Shown: one piece after another, positions 42,006 through 49,541 of the stretch | Layout of the letters: every line of letters starts with the position of its first letter | Position numbering within the stretch: position 1 is the stretch's first letter | Assembly (NCBI RefSeq): GCF_008763945.1 | Contig: NZ_VTQH01000002.1 | Span: 488,578 to 552,577 of the forward strand | Length of the DNA stretch: 64,000 bases | Source: Microbacterium testaceum StLB037 | Lineage (GTDB): Bacteria > Actinomycetota > Actinomycetes > Actinomycetales > Microbacteriaceae | Reading direction: 5' to 3' | Notes under the pieces: model-generated | Told to the model about the DNA's origin: nothing | The model's input: only the letters and a program-made list of their open reading frames with translations | Databases searched by the model: none | Made by a program: the position numbers and the translations under genes

Positions 42006-43275
42006 ACGCCGGGGTGTCGGCCCGACGCACGCGCACGATGACCGCGCCCGCGCACACGACGGCCACGGGGACGAGCGCCCAGAGCGCGAGTCCGTCGTAG
42101 CCCACGGCACCGAGCACGAGACCGGCCAGCACGGATCCCACTGCGGCGCACGCCGTCATGAGCGTGTCGCTGCGGCCCTGGCGCCGGGGGCGCAGGGCCA
42201 GCGGCGTCGCCTCGGTCAGCAGCGCCGAGCCCGAGACGGTCGCCGCGCTCCAGCCCAGACCCAGCAGCACGAGGGCGACGAGCACACCGGCCTGCGAGTC
42301 GGGCAGGGTCGCCGCCACGGCGAGCGAAGCGGCGAGCAGGACCTGCCCGAGGACGATGACCCCGACGCGCCCGAAGCGGTCGGCGAGGACGCCGAAGACC
42401 GGCGAGAGCCCGTACATCCCGAACACGTGCGCGGCGATCGTGACGCCCACCGCGAGAGTCACGGCATCGGGGGCGACGATGTGCGAGAGGTGCACCGGCG
42501 TCATCGCCATGACCGAAGCCATCGTCACGTGCGAGGCGGCGACGGCCAGCATCGCGAAGCGGGCGAGCCCCGGCCTGTCGGCCTGAGGGGCGGGAGCGGT
42601 GACGGATGCCGACTTCTCGCGCTCGAGGCGTTGGGCGAGCAGCAGCGGGTCAGGTCGGAGAACCAGCACGTAGAGCGCGAACGCGCAGACCTGGGCCGCG
42701 AACGAGAAGAGGTAGGCGCCGGTGAGGCGTGGCATCCCGATGCTCGCCCCGATGAGTTCGCCGGGCGCGAGCAGGAGCGGACCGACGACCCCGCCGACGG
42801 TCGTCGCCCAGACCACCGTGGCCAGGTCGCGTCCGCGGCGGGCGGTGCTCGAGAGGTCGGTGGCGGCGAAGCGGGATTGCAGGGTCGCGGCGTTGCCCGC
42901 CCCGATCAGGGCGATTCCGACGAGCAGCAGGGGGAAGAGGCGGAGTGCGGCGGCGGCGATCACGACCGTGATGCCGATGAGGGCCGCGACGTTTCCGGTG
43001 GTGAGGGCCACACGGCGGCCGCGGCGACCGGCCAGGCGGGCGAGCGGAATCGCCGTGAGGGCCGCCCCGAGCGTGACCGACGCCGTGGCGAAGCCCGACA
43101 GGGCCTCCTGCCCCGACAGGTCGGCCGCGAGAAGGGCTCCGAGCGAGAGGGTCGCGCCGAACGCGACCCCGGTGAGGACCTGGCCCGCGGCGAGCACCCG
43201 GACCGTGCGGCGCTGCGTCGAGACGAGGTCGCGCTCCGTGAGTGCGACCCCCGCCGCCGCCCGGGTCTCAGGCAT
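42004..43275 (-). CDS. MFS transporter
   Basis: 423 residues with about 12 membrane spans. The loop 2-3 motif is RLAGRRGRR and the corresponding motif in the second half is GVLADRFGRVG, both MFS hallmarks. The central cytoplasmic loop holds QRLEREKSASVTAPAPQADRP. Substrate unknown; a drug or sugar-type exporter is most likely. ATG at 43275 overlaps the FAH gene end by 8 nt, so the two are co-transcribed. Confidence 0.9.
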   Translation of the reverse strand: MPETRAAAGVALTERDLVSTQRRTVRVLAAGQVLTGVAFGATLSLGALLAADLSGQEALSGFATASVTLGAALTAIPLARLAGRRGRRVALTTGNVAALIGITVVIAAAALRLFPLLLVGIALIGAGNAATLQSRFAATDLSSTARRGRDLATVVWATTVGGVVGPLLLAPGELIGASIGMPRLTGAYLFSFAAQVCAFALYVLVLRPDPLLLAQRLEREKSASVTAPAPQADRPGLARFAMLAVAASHVTMASVMAMTPVHLSHIVAPDAVTLAVGVTIAAHVFGMYGLSPVFGVLADRFGRVGVIVLGQVLLAASLAVAATLPDSQAGVLVALVLLGLGWSAATVSGSALLTEATPLALRPRRQGRSDTLMTACAAVGSVLAGLVLGAVGYDGLALWALVPVAVVCAGAVIVRVRRADTPA

Positions 43276-44035
43276 CGCGCGCCGTGTTGCGCAGCACTCC
43301 GATGCCGTCGATCTCGACCTCGACGACGTCACCGGCGTCGAACGACCCGATGCCCGCCGGCGTTCCGGTCAGGATCAGGTCGCCCGGAAGCAGCGTGAAG
43401 ACGGCGCTGGCGTACGCGATAAGGGCCGGGACGTCGTGAATCATGTCGGACACCGGGCCCTGCTGACGCACCTCGCCGTTCACCCGCGTCGTGATGGATG
43501 CGGCTCCGAGGTCGAGGTCGGTCTCGATGACCGGGCCCACCGGGCAGAACGTGTCGAACCCCTTCGCGCGCGACCACTGGCCGTCGGCGGCCTGCAGGTC
43601 GCGCGCCGTGACGTCGTTGGCCACGGTGTAGCCGAAGATGTACTCGCCCGCGCGCTCGGCGGGGACGTTTTTGGCGATGCGACCGATGACGACGGCGAGT
43701 TCGCCCTCGTAGTCGGTGCGCGAGCTGAGTTTCGTCGGGCGCACGATCTGGTCGTTCGGCCCGATCACCGAGGTGTTCGGCTTGAGGAACATGAGCGGCT
43801 CGGCCGGGGCTTCGCCGCCCATCTCGGCCGCGTGGTCGCGGTAGTTCTTGCCGATGCACACGACCTTCGAGCGCGGGATCACCGGCGCGAGCAACGCGAC
43901 CTCGGAGAGGGGGATGCGCTCCCCCGTGGTGTCGAACCCGGCGAACATGGGGTCGCCTTCGAGCACGACGAGGTGGTCGTCGTCGACGATGCCGTAGCGG
44001 AGGGCGTCCTGGTGGCTGAAACGAGCGATCTTCAC
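43268..44035 (-). CDS. fumarylacetoacetate hydrolase family protein
   Basis: 255 residues. FAH-fold metal-dependent hydrolase/decarboxylase: VCIGKNYRDHAAEMG (about 59-73), the EPLMFLKPNTSV segment, acidic metal ligands in DYEGELAVVIG, and GDLILTGTPAGIG near the end. Possible roles include oxaloacetate decarboxylase, acylpyruvase or hydroxymuconate isomerase/decarboxylase. GTG at 44035 follows TAGGCT by exactly six nucleotides, so it is probably leaderless. It heads a two-gene unit with an MFS transporter. Confidence 0.92.
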   Translation of the reverse strand: MKIARFSHQDALRYGIVDDDHLVVLEGDPMFAGFDTTGERIPLSEVALLAPVIPRSKVVCIGKNYRDHAAEMGGEAPAEPLMFLKPNTSVIGPNDQIVRPTKLSSRTDYEGELAVVIGRIAKNVPAERAGEYIFGYTVANDVTARDLQAADGQWSRAKGFDTFCPVGPVIETDLDLGAASITTRVNGEVRQQGPVSDMIHDVPALIAYASAVFTLLPGDLILTGTPAGIGSFDAGDVVEVEIDGIGVLRNTARDA

Positions 44036-44041
44036 GGAGTC

Positions 44042-44047
44042 AGCCTA
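44042..44047 (-). promoter_or_regulatory. -10 box of leaderless FAH-family gene
   Basis: TAGGCT on the minus strand, exactly six nucleotides before the GTG at 44035. Confidence 0.55.
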
Positions 44048-44085
44048 ACCGCGACCCCCGACATCGCCCGGGCCCGCACACGCGG

Positions 44086-44120
44086 ACGGAGGGGCCCCCG
44101 GCATCCGGGAACCCCTCCGT
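44086..44120 (-). terminator. terminator after ilvE
   Basis: ACGGAGGGG (44086-44094) pairs with CCCCTCCGT (44112-44120) around an inner CCCGG/CCGGG hairpin, starting 13 nt after the ilvE stop. It separates ilvE from the FAH gene promoter. Confidence 0.75.
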
Positions 44121-44132
44121 GTGCACCGACGC

Positions 44133-45239
44133 TTACGCGTCGAGGCGGTAGAGCCAGCCGTGCGTGTCTTCGGCGCGGCCGTACTGGATGTTCGTGAGCT
44201 CCTCGCGCAGCTCGAGCGCGAGGGTGCCGGTGGGCTGCTCGTCGATGAAGTCGCGGCCCTTGAGAACGCCGATCGGGGTGACCACCGCGGCGGTGCCGCA
44301 CGCGAACACCTCGACGATGTCTCCGGATGCCACTCCCTCACGCCACTCGTCGAGCGAGACGTTGCGGCCGACGACGTGGTGGCCGCGGTCGCGGGCGAGC
44401 TGGAGCAGCGAGTCGCGCGTGATGCCCTCGAGGATCGAGTCGGATTGCGGGGTGACGATCGTGCCGTCCTTGTAGACGAACACGACGTTCATGCCGCCGA
44501 GCTCCTCGACGTTGCGGTCCTGGTCGAGGAAGACGACCTGGTCGCACTCGTTCTCGTACGCCTCGGACTGCGGCAGCAGGCTCGCGGCGTAGTTGCCGCC
44601 GGTCTTGGCCGCACCGGTGCCGCCCTTGCCGGCGCGCGAGTAGTCCTCGCTGAGCCAGATCGAGACGGGCTTGACGCCGCCCTTGAAGTAGGCGCCGGCG
44701 GGGCTCGCGATCAGGTAGTAGGCGACCTTGTGCGCGGGACGGACGCCGAGGAAGGCCTCTTTCGCGAACATGAAGGGGCGCAGGTACAGGCTCTGGTCGT
44801 CGCCCGAGGGCACCCAGGCGCCGTCGACGGCGATCAGCTCCTTCAGCGACTGCAGGAAGTACGGCACCGGCAGCTCGGGAAGGGCGAGACGACGCGCCGA
44901 GCGCTGTAGGCGGCGACCGTTCTGGTCGGGGCGGAAGGTGTGCACCGAGCCGTCGGCGTGGCGGTAGGCCTTGATGCCCTCGAAGATCTCCTGGCCGTAG
45001 TGGAGCACGGCGGCGGCCGGGTCGAGGGAGATGGGGCCGTAGGGCGAGACCCGCGGGCGGTGCCACCCGCCGCGGATCGACCAGCAGATGTCGACCATGT
45101 GGTCGGTGAAGCTCTGCCCGAAGCCGGGGTTGGCGAGGATCGCGTCGCGGTCGGTCGTGCTCTTGGCCGCGAGGTTGCGCGTGACGGAGAACTCGAGGGG
45201 CTCGAGTCCGGTGTCGGGATCGGTGTCGATGGTGGTCAT
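44133..45239 (-). CDS. ilvE: branched-chain amino acid aminotransferase
   Basis: 368 residues, the BCAT group-2 size. Last step of Ile/Val/Leu synthesis. Seen: HYGQEIFEGIKAYRH (about 77-91), RPFMFAKEAFLGVRP, GAAKTGGNYAASL and the class IV aminotransferase signature EELGGMNVVFVYKDG...LEGITR (about 255-285). The ATG at 45239 lies 54 nt from the leuB stop, so leuB-ilvE is probably one transcript ending at the terminator at 44086. Confidence 0.96.
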   Translation of the reverse strand: MTTIDTDPDTGLEPLEFSVTRNLAAKSTTDRDAILANPGFGQSFTDHMVDICWSIRGGWHRPRVSPYGPISLDPAAAVLHYGQEIFEGIKAYRHADGSVHTFRPDQNGRRLQRSARRLALPELPVPYFLQSLKELIAVDGAWVPSGDDQSLYLRPFMFAKEAFLGVRPAHKVAYYLIASPAGAYFKGGVKPVSIWLSEDYSRAGKGGTGAAKTGGNYAASLLPQSEAYENECDQVVFLDQDRNVEELGGMNVVFVYKDGTIVTPQSDSILEGITRDSLLQLARDRGHHVVGRNVSLDEWREGVASGDIVEVFACGTAAVVTPIGVLKGRDFIDEQPTGTLALELREELTNIQYGRAEDTHGWLYRLDA

Positions 45240-45293
45240 TCGTTGTCCAAAGCTTCTCGAGTGCCGGGGGCGATGCTCGCCGATCGGTCCAGG

Positions 45294-46343
45294 TTACGCC
45301 TGGACGCGTTCGGCGATGGCGTCGCCGATCTGGGCGGTGGTGCGGACCCCGTCGCGGCTCGCGATGTCGTCTTCGACCGCGCGGGTGACGCGGGCGGATT
45401 CGTCGGTCAGCCCGAGGTGATCGAGCAGGAGGGCGACGGAGAGGATCGCGGCCGTGGGGTCGGCCTTCTGGCTTCCCGCGATGTCGGGCGCCGAACCGTG
45501 CACGGGCTCGAACATCGAGGGGAACGCGCCGTCGGGGTTGATGTTGCCCGAAGCGGCGAGGCCGATGCCACCGGTGACGGCGCCGGCCAGGTCGGTCAGG
45601 ATGTCGCCGAAGAGGTTGTCGGTGACGATCACGTCGAAGCGGCTCGGGTTCGTGACCAGGAAGATGGTTGCTGCGTCGACGTGCAGGTAGTCTACGGCGA
45701 CCCCGGGGAACTCGGATGCCACGGCATCCACGATCCGCTTCCACATCCCGCCCGCGTGCACGAGCACGTTCGTCTTGTGCACGAGCGTGAGCTTCCGACG
45801 GCGACGCTCGGCGAGGGCGAAGGCGTAGCGGACGACGCGCTCGACGCCGTAGGCGGTGTTGACCGAGGTCTCGTTCGCGACCTCGTGGGGCGTGCCGCGG
45901 CGGATGGATCCGCCGTTGCCGACGTACGGCCCCTCGGTGCCCTCGCGCACGACGACGAAGTCGATGTCGCCCGGGTCGGCGAGGGGACCTGCGGCACCCG
46001 GGTAGAGCTTCGACGGACGGAGGTTGACGTAGTGGTCGAGTTCGAAGCGGAGCTTCAACAGGAGGCCGCGCTCGATGTTCGCGTCCTTGAGGCGGGGGTC
46101 GCCGGGCACTCCCCCCACGGCACCGAGCAGGATCGCGTCGTGTGCGGCGATGGCGGCGAGGTCGTCGTCGGTGAGAGTGTCACCCGTGTCGAGGAAGCGT
46201 CCGGCTCCGAGAGAGAACGGGGTCTTCTCGAACGAGACCTCGGATCGTGCGGTGACGGCGTCGAGCACCTTCACGGCCTCGGCGACGACCTCGGGACCGA
46301 TGCCGTCACCGGGGATGACGGCCAGCTTCACGACACGCGACAT
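45294..46343 (-). CDS. leuB: 3-isopropylmalate dehydrogenase
   Basis: 349 residues. Oxidative decarboxylation of 3-isopropylmalate with NAD+. [11 protein letters not shown] at about 9-19, [14 protein letters not shown] in the substrate region, and the NAD loop [13 protein letters not shown] with Asp for NAD+ preference. A GAGGAGAG ribosome binding site precedes the ATG. It is far from leuCD (20 kb) and sits with ilvE, so the pathway is split in this genome. Confidence 0.97.
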   Translation of the reverse strand: MSRVVKLAVIPGDGIGPEVVAEAVKVLDAVTARSEVSFEKTPFSLGAGRFLDTGDTLTDDDLAAIAAHDAILLGAVGGVPGDPRLKDANIERGLLLKLRFELDHYVNLRPSKLYPGAAGPLADPGDIDFVVVREGTEGPYVGNGGSIRRGTPHEVANETSVNTAYGVERVVRYAFALAERRRRKLTLVHKTNVLVHAGGMWKRIVDAVASEFPGVAVDYLHVDAATIFLVTNPSRFDVIVTDNLFGDILTDLAGAVTGGIGLAASGNINPDGAFPSMFEPVHGSAPDIAGSQKADPTAAILSVALLLDHLGLTDESARVTRAVEDDIASRDGVRTTAQIGDAIAERVQA

Positions 46344-46367
46344 CGCTCTCCTCAGAGCTCGGGCACG

Positions 46368-47906
46368 TCACTGCTGCGACGCGCTGCGGGATCCTCCCAG
46401 GGTAGCGGCAGCGATGACCGCGGCCACGACGATCAGGCCCGCTCCGATGAGCGCGGTGATCACAACGCCCGAATCGAAGGCGTGTGCTGCGGCCGTGCGC
46501 AGCGCGTCGGCCAGGGCGACGTCGTCGAGGGTGTCGGCGACGGCAACCGCGCCGGCGAGGGTCTCACGGGCCGCCTGGCCCGCGGCATCCGGGAGTCCGG
46601 CGGGGAGCACGAGCTGCGCGCGGTAGAACGCCGCCAGAATGCCGCCCAGCACGGCGGTGCCGAGGACGGCACCCACCTCGTACGCGGTCTCGGAGACCGC
46701 GCTGGCCGCCCCCGCCTTCGCCGAGGGGGCGCTGGAGAGGATCAGCTCGTTCGACACCGTCTCGGCCGCGCCGATGCCGATGCCCAGGAGGGCGAAGGCG
46801 ACGATGAGCAACGTGAGGTCGGCCGTGGACAGGGCGACCATGACGTACGCCACCACCGAGAACGACAGGGCGACAGGCACGACGATCCGGGCCGGGAAGC
46901 GCTTGGCCACGGGCACCACCGCGAGCCCCGAGATGATCATGAGAACGAGACCCGGCAGCAGGGCGAAGCCCGCGACCATCGGAGACAGCCCCACGACCAG
47001 TTGCAGATGTTGTGCGACGAAGTAGAGGAAGCCGACGAGGCCGACCACGCTGAGCAGGTTGACGAGGATCGCACCCGAGAACGTGCCCTGGCGGAACAGG
47101 CTCATGTCGAGCATGGGCGTTGCGAGACGGCGCTGGCGACGGACGAAGAGCCACCCGAAGGCCACGCCGACGACGAACAGCACCGGCGCCAGCGACACGG
47201 GTCCGTCGACCGCGAGCTTCTTGATGGCGTAGACGATCGGCACCATCGTCGCGAGCGAGAGGACGACGCTGAGGGGGTCGAACCGGCCCGGCTTCGGGTC
47301 ACGGCTCTCGGGCACGAAGAACGGGGCGAGGACCAGCAGCGGCACGAGGACCGGCACCGCCATGAGGAAGACCGACCCCCACGTGAAGTGCTCGAGGAGG
47401 AATCCGCCGACGATCGGGCCGAGGGCCGCACCCGCCGAGAACCCGGAGGCCCACACGGCGATCGCGATGCGACGCTGGTCGCGGTCGCGGAAGATGCTTC
47501 GCAGCAGCGACAGGGTCGAGGGCATGAGCATGGCGCCGAAGACGCCCATCAGCGCGCGGCCCGTGATGAGCAGGGCCGCGGTGGGGGCGAACGCCGACAG
47601 GGCGGACACCGCCGCGAAGCCGGTCGCACCGATGAGCAGCATGCGGCGGCGACCGAAACGGTCGCCCAGCGTCCCCATCGTCACGAGAAGCCCGGCGAGC
47701 ACGAGCGGGTAGACGTCGATGATCCACAGCTGCTCGATGCTCGTCGGCTGCAGAGACAACGCGATTTCGGGCAACGCGAAGCTGAGCACCGTGTTGTCGA
47801 CAGAGACCAGCAGCACCGGCAGCATGAGCACCGCCAGCGCGAACCATCCGCGCCAGCCGGCGCGCGTCACGGCGGTCTCCGAGGTGGGCAACGACGAGGT
47901 GAGCAT
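46368..47906 (-). CDS. DHA2-family MFS drug exporter
   Basis: 512 residues with about 14 membrane spans, as in EmrB/QacA proton antiporters. Motif A GDRFGRRRML (about 82-91), motif C-like GFSAGAALGPIVGGFL (about 154-169). The start MLTSSLPTSETAVTRAGW is cytoplasmic. Divergent from a TetR regulator over a 79-nt region with a dyad at 47923, the classic arrangement of a self-regulated multidrug exporter. Confidence 0.93.
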   Translation of the reverse strand: MLTSSLPTSETAVTRAGWRGWFALAVLMLPVLLVSVDNTVLSFALPEIALSLQPTSIEQLWIIDVYPLVLAGLLVTMGTLGDRFGRRRMLLIGATGFAAVSALSAFAPTAALLITGRALMGVFGAMLMPSTLSLLRSIFRDRDQRRIAIAVWASGFSAGAALGPIVGGFLLEHFTWGSVFLMAVPVLVPLLVLAPFFVPESRDPKPGRFDPLSVVLSLATMVPIVYAIKKLAVDGPVSLAPVLFVVGVAFGWLFVRRQRRLATPMLDMSLFRQGTFSGAILVNLLSVVGLVGFLYFVAQHLQLVVGLSPMVAGFALLPGLVLMIISGLAVVPVAKRFPARIVVPVALSFSVVAYVMVALSTADLTLLIVAFALLGIGIGAAETVSNELILSSAPSAKAGAASAVSETAYEVGAVLGTAVLGGILAAFYRAQLVLPAGLPDAAGQAARETLAGAVAVADTLDDVALADALRTAAAHAFDSGVVITALIGAGLIVVAAVIAAATLGGSRSASQQ

Positions 47907-47922
47907 GAGCGAGTTCCGTTTC

Positions 47923-47942
47923 TAGACCGTCCAGCCGGTATA
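47923..47942. promoter_or_regulatory. TetR operator candidate
   Basis: TAGACCG (47923-47929) and CGGTATA (47936-47942) form a 7-bp dyad with one mismatch around 6 nt, placed between the divergent exporter and regulator genes and overlapping a TATAGT that could be the regulator's -10. TAGACCG half-sites are common for TetR-family repressors of drug exporters. Confidence 0.6.
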
Positions 47943-47985
47943 GTATCAGAGGTGAGCCCTGAGCCGCCAGTACGATCGAGGAGTC

Positions 47986-48528
47986 ATGAGCCGCCCCCCT
48001 CTCGCCCGCGAAGCCGTCCTCGACGCCTTCAGCCGCATCCTCGTCGACGAGGGGGAACGCGCCGCCACGATAGACGCCACCGCTCGCGGCGCGGGCGTGT
48101 CGAAGGGCGGCCTGCTGTACCACTTCGGCTCGAAGAGCGCCCTCGAGGCCGCCCTCGTCGAACGCCTCGAGCGGCTCGCCGAAGAAGACGTGGCAGAGAT
48201 CGAGAGGTCCGAAGAGGGGGTCGTCGCGGCCCACCTGCGCTCCTCGCAGAACACCGGCTCCCCGCTCGACGTCACGATCCTCGCCGTCTCCCGCCTCGCG
48301 CAGAACGGCAGCGACGCCGCCTCGGCATCCCTGCGCCGCGTCCGTGAACTCTGGGAAGAGAGCCTCCGCGCCCACACGCGCGATGAGACGGCGCTGCAGG
48401 TGGTGCTGCTCGTGAGCGACGGGCTGTATTTCAACGCCGTCCTCGATCTGAACGCCATCCCCGGTCCGCCCCTCGAAGGCGCCGACCTCGACGCCCTCAT
48501 CGCCCGGGTCGTCGCCGCGACGACCTAA
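47986..48528 (+). CDS. TetR-family transcriptional regulator
   Basis: 180 residues. N-terminal TetR HTH (about 8-55: REAVLDAFSRILVDEGERAA, then ARGAGVSKGGLLYHFGSK). The C-terminal ligand domain is variable, with an HTRDETALQVVLLVSDGLYFN segment. A GAGG element lies 6 nt before the ATG. It very probably represses the adjacent DHA2 exporter and itself. Confidence 0.94.
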   Translation: MSRPPLAREAVLDAFSRILVDEGERAATIDATARGAGVSKGGLLYHFGSKSALEAALVERLERLAEEDVAEIERSEEGVVAAHLRSSQNTGSPLDVTILAVSRLAQNGSDAASASLRRVRELWEESLRAHTRDETALQVVLLVSDGLYFNAVLDLNAIPGPPLEGADLDALIARVVAATT

Positions 48529-48552
48529 AGACGACCGTTCGAGCAGCACGGG

Positions 48553-48570
48553 CGGGTGGATTACCACCCG
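48553..48570 (+). terminator. short hairpin after tetR
   Basis: CGGGTGG (48553-48559) pairs with CCACCCG (48564-48570) over a 4-nt loop, 24 nt after the tetR stop. No T-run; weak candidate. Confidence 0.4.
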
Positions 48571-48667
48571 AACCATCGATCCGGTCACAGCATTGTCGTC
48601 GCTATCCCGTTGTGTTCCACGGATGAAGCCGGAGTCCCGCCGCCCCACCGCTCTCAAAGGACGACGG

Positions 48668-48704
48668 AGCCCGGTGCTATGGATATTTCTACAGGAGCCG
48701 GGCT
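48668..48704 (-). terminator. hairpin after the 59-residue membrane protein gene
   Basis: AGCCCGG (48668-48674) and CCGGGCT (48698-48704) are exact complements over an A/T-rich 23-nt loop, directly after the stop at 48706. The loop is unusually AT-rich for this genome. Confidence 0.45.
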
Positions 48705-48705
48705 T

Positions 48706-48885
48706 CTAGGTCCGTGAGCTTCGACGCCTCAGCAAGGCGATCGCGCCTCCCACGACCATGAGACCACCGCCTATCCCTCCCATGCTCCCCGTGAGAGCGT
48801 CTGTCGGAAGAGTGACTGCGCCAACCACGACGAAGACCGCCCCGAGGATTATCACAACCGCATTTAGCCCCAGCGAACCGTTCAT
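48706..48885 (-). CDS. 59-residue two-span membrane protein
   Basis: ATG at 48885 with ACGGGG about 8 nt upstream. Starts MNGSLGLNAVVIILGAVF, with two hydrophobic segments (about 7-24 and 34-51) separated by LPTDALTGSMGG, and a basic tail RRRSSRT. Codon use is less GC-biased than its neighbours (CTA, ATA, AAT). It begins 3 nt after the stop of a disrupted reading frame that crosses the C28 tract. The layout is like that of the 63-residue protein at 49156. No family recognised. Confidence 0.5.
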   Translation of the reverse strand: MNGSLGLNAVVIILGAVFVVVGAVTLPTDALTGSMGGIGGGLMVVGGAIALLRRRSSRT

Positions 48886-48888
48886 CGG

Positions 48889-49155
48889 TCAGCCCCGTCT
48901 GTAACGAGAAGTCGAATTCCACAAGTGTCTGCACGGTCCGGTCATTGCCGCTCCCCCGTTATAGGTCGCGCCGAGTACGGCAAGCCCGTTGCGCCCTGCG
49001 ATGCCGCCCGCAATGCCGAATCCGCTGCCCGCTAGTCGCAGTTGGCACTGGCCGAGCAACTCCCCCCCCCCCCCCCCCCCCCCCCCCCCGGGCGGTGAGG
49101 ACAGGACCGACCGTTGTGTAAACGGCCCGCCCTGTAGACGGATTGATGTAACTCC
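48889..49155 (-). pseudogene. disrupted reading frame across the C28 tract
   Basis: From the TGA at 48889 the minus-strand frame is open back to the TGA of the 63-residue gene, but it has no ATG or GTG. Its end reads ELLGQCQLRLAGSGFG and, later, GGAAMTGPCRHLWN, a Gly/Ala-rich protein-like composition. Nine glycines come from the G-run. Upstream of the run the protein-like frame is a different one (SYINPSTGRAVYTTVG), and a run one base shorter (or two longer) would join the two. Either the tract length is wrong in the assembly, or the gene is broken or phase-variable. Confidence 0.35.
49062..49089. repeat. 28-base C homopolymer
   Basis: An uninterrupted run of 28 C on the plus strand, followed by GGG. 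I see no other comparable homopolymer in the window. It lies in the disrupted frame described at 48889-49155 and is a likely site of sequencing error, replication slippage or a masked assembly junction. Confidence 0.98.
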
Positions 49156-49347
49156 TCAGTCTCCCTCCCGCTCCGCCCGCCGTTCCCGGCGATCGCGCCG
49201 CAGGTCGACGACGACCCCCAGCAGCACGAGGATCCCGCCGATCACGCCGAGAAACCCCCACGGGGTGCGGCGCATGACGTCGGCCACCCCCGCGACGAGG
49301 AACAGGATGCCAAGACTGGCAGAGACGACGCGAAGGACGAGAGCCAC
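49156..49347 (-). CDS. 63-residue two-span membrane protein
   Basis: GTG at 49347 begins VALVLRVVSASLG. Two hydrophobic segments (about 1-22 and 31-48) are separated by VMRRTPWG, followed by a charged tail DLRRDRRERRAEREGD. No signal peptidase site. No family recognised; the two-span-plus-basic-tail layout is shared with the 59-residue protein at 48706. It is about 190 nt downstream of serA on the same strand. No good ribosome binding site is visible, so the start is uncertain. Confidence 0.6.
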   Translation of the reverse strand: MALVLRVVSASLGILFLVAGVADVMRRTPWGFLGVIGGILVLLGVVVDLRRDRRERRAEREGD

Positions 49348-49541
49348 TCGCGCAGTGTGACCCGGGTGATTGTGCGCCCGCCCAGAAGCACTGACGCGCG
49401 CGCCGGGAAGATCCGACGCACGTGCCCGTAGCAGCGACGCGCGCGCGGAAACGGGAACGCGCGCCCGGAAACGTTGACACGCCTGCCCGGAGAGCAGAAG
49501 AGGGGGCCGCCGCAGCGACCCCCTCCCCGAGCGACGCGTGC

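Noticed and set aside
44940..48347. An 1135-codon plus-strand open frame
   Set aside because: Antisense to ilvE, leuB and the DHA2 exporter; its composition (Arg, Gly, Asp, Glu, His) is typical of high-GC shadow frames.
48529..49400. Prophage or insertion-sequence remnant around the C28 tract
   Set aside because: No integrase, transposase, terminal inverted repeats or target duplication is visible; neighbouring genes are intact chromosomal genes.
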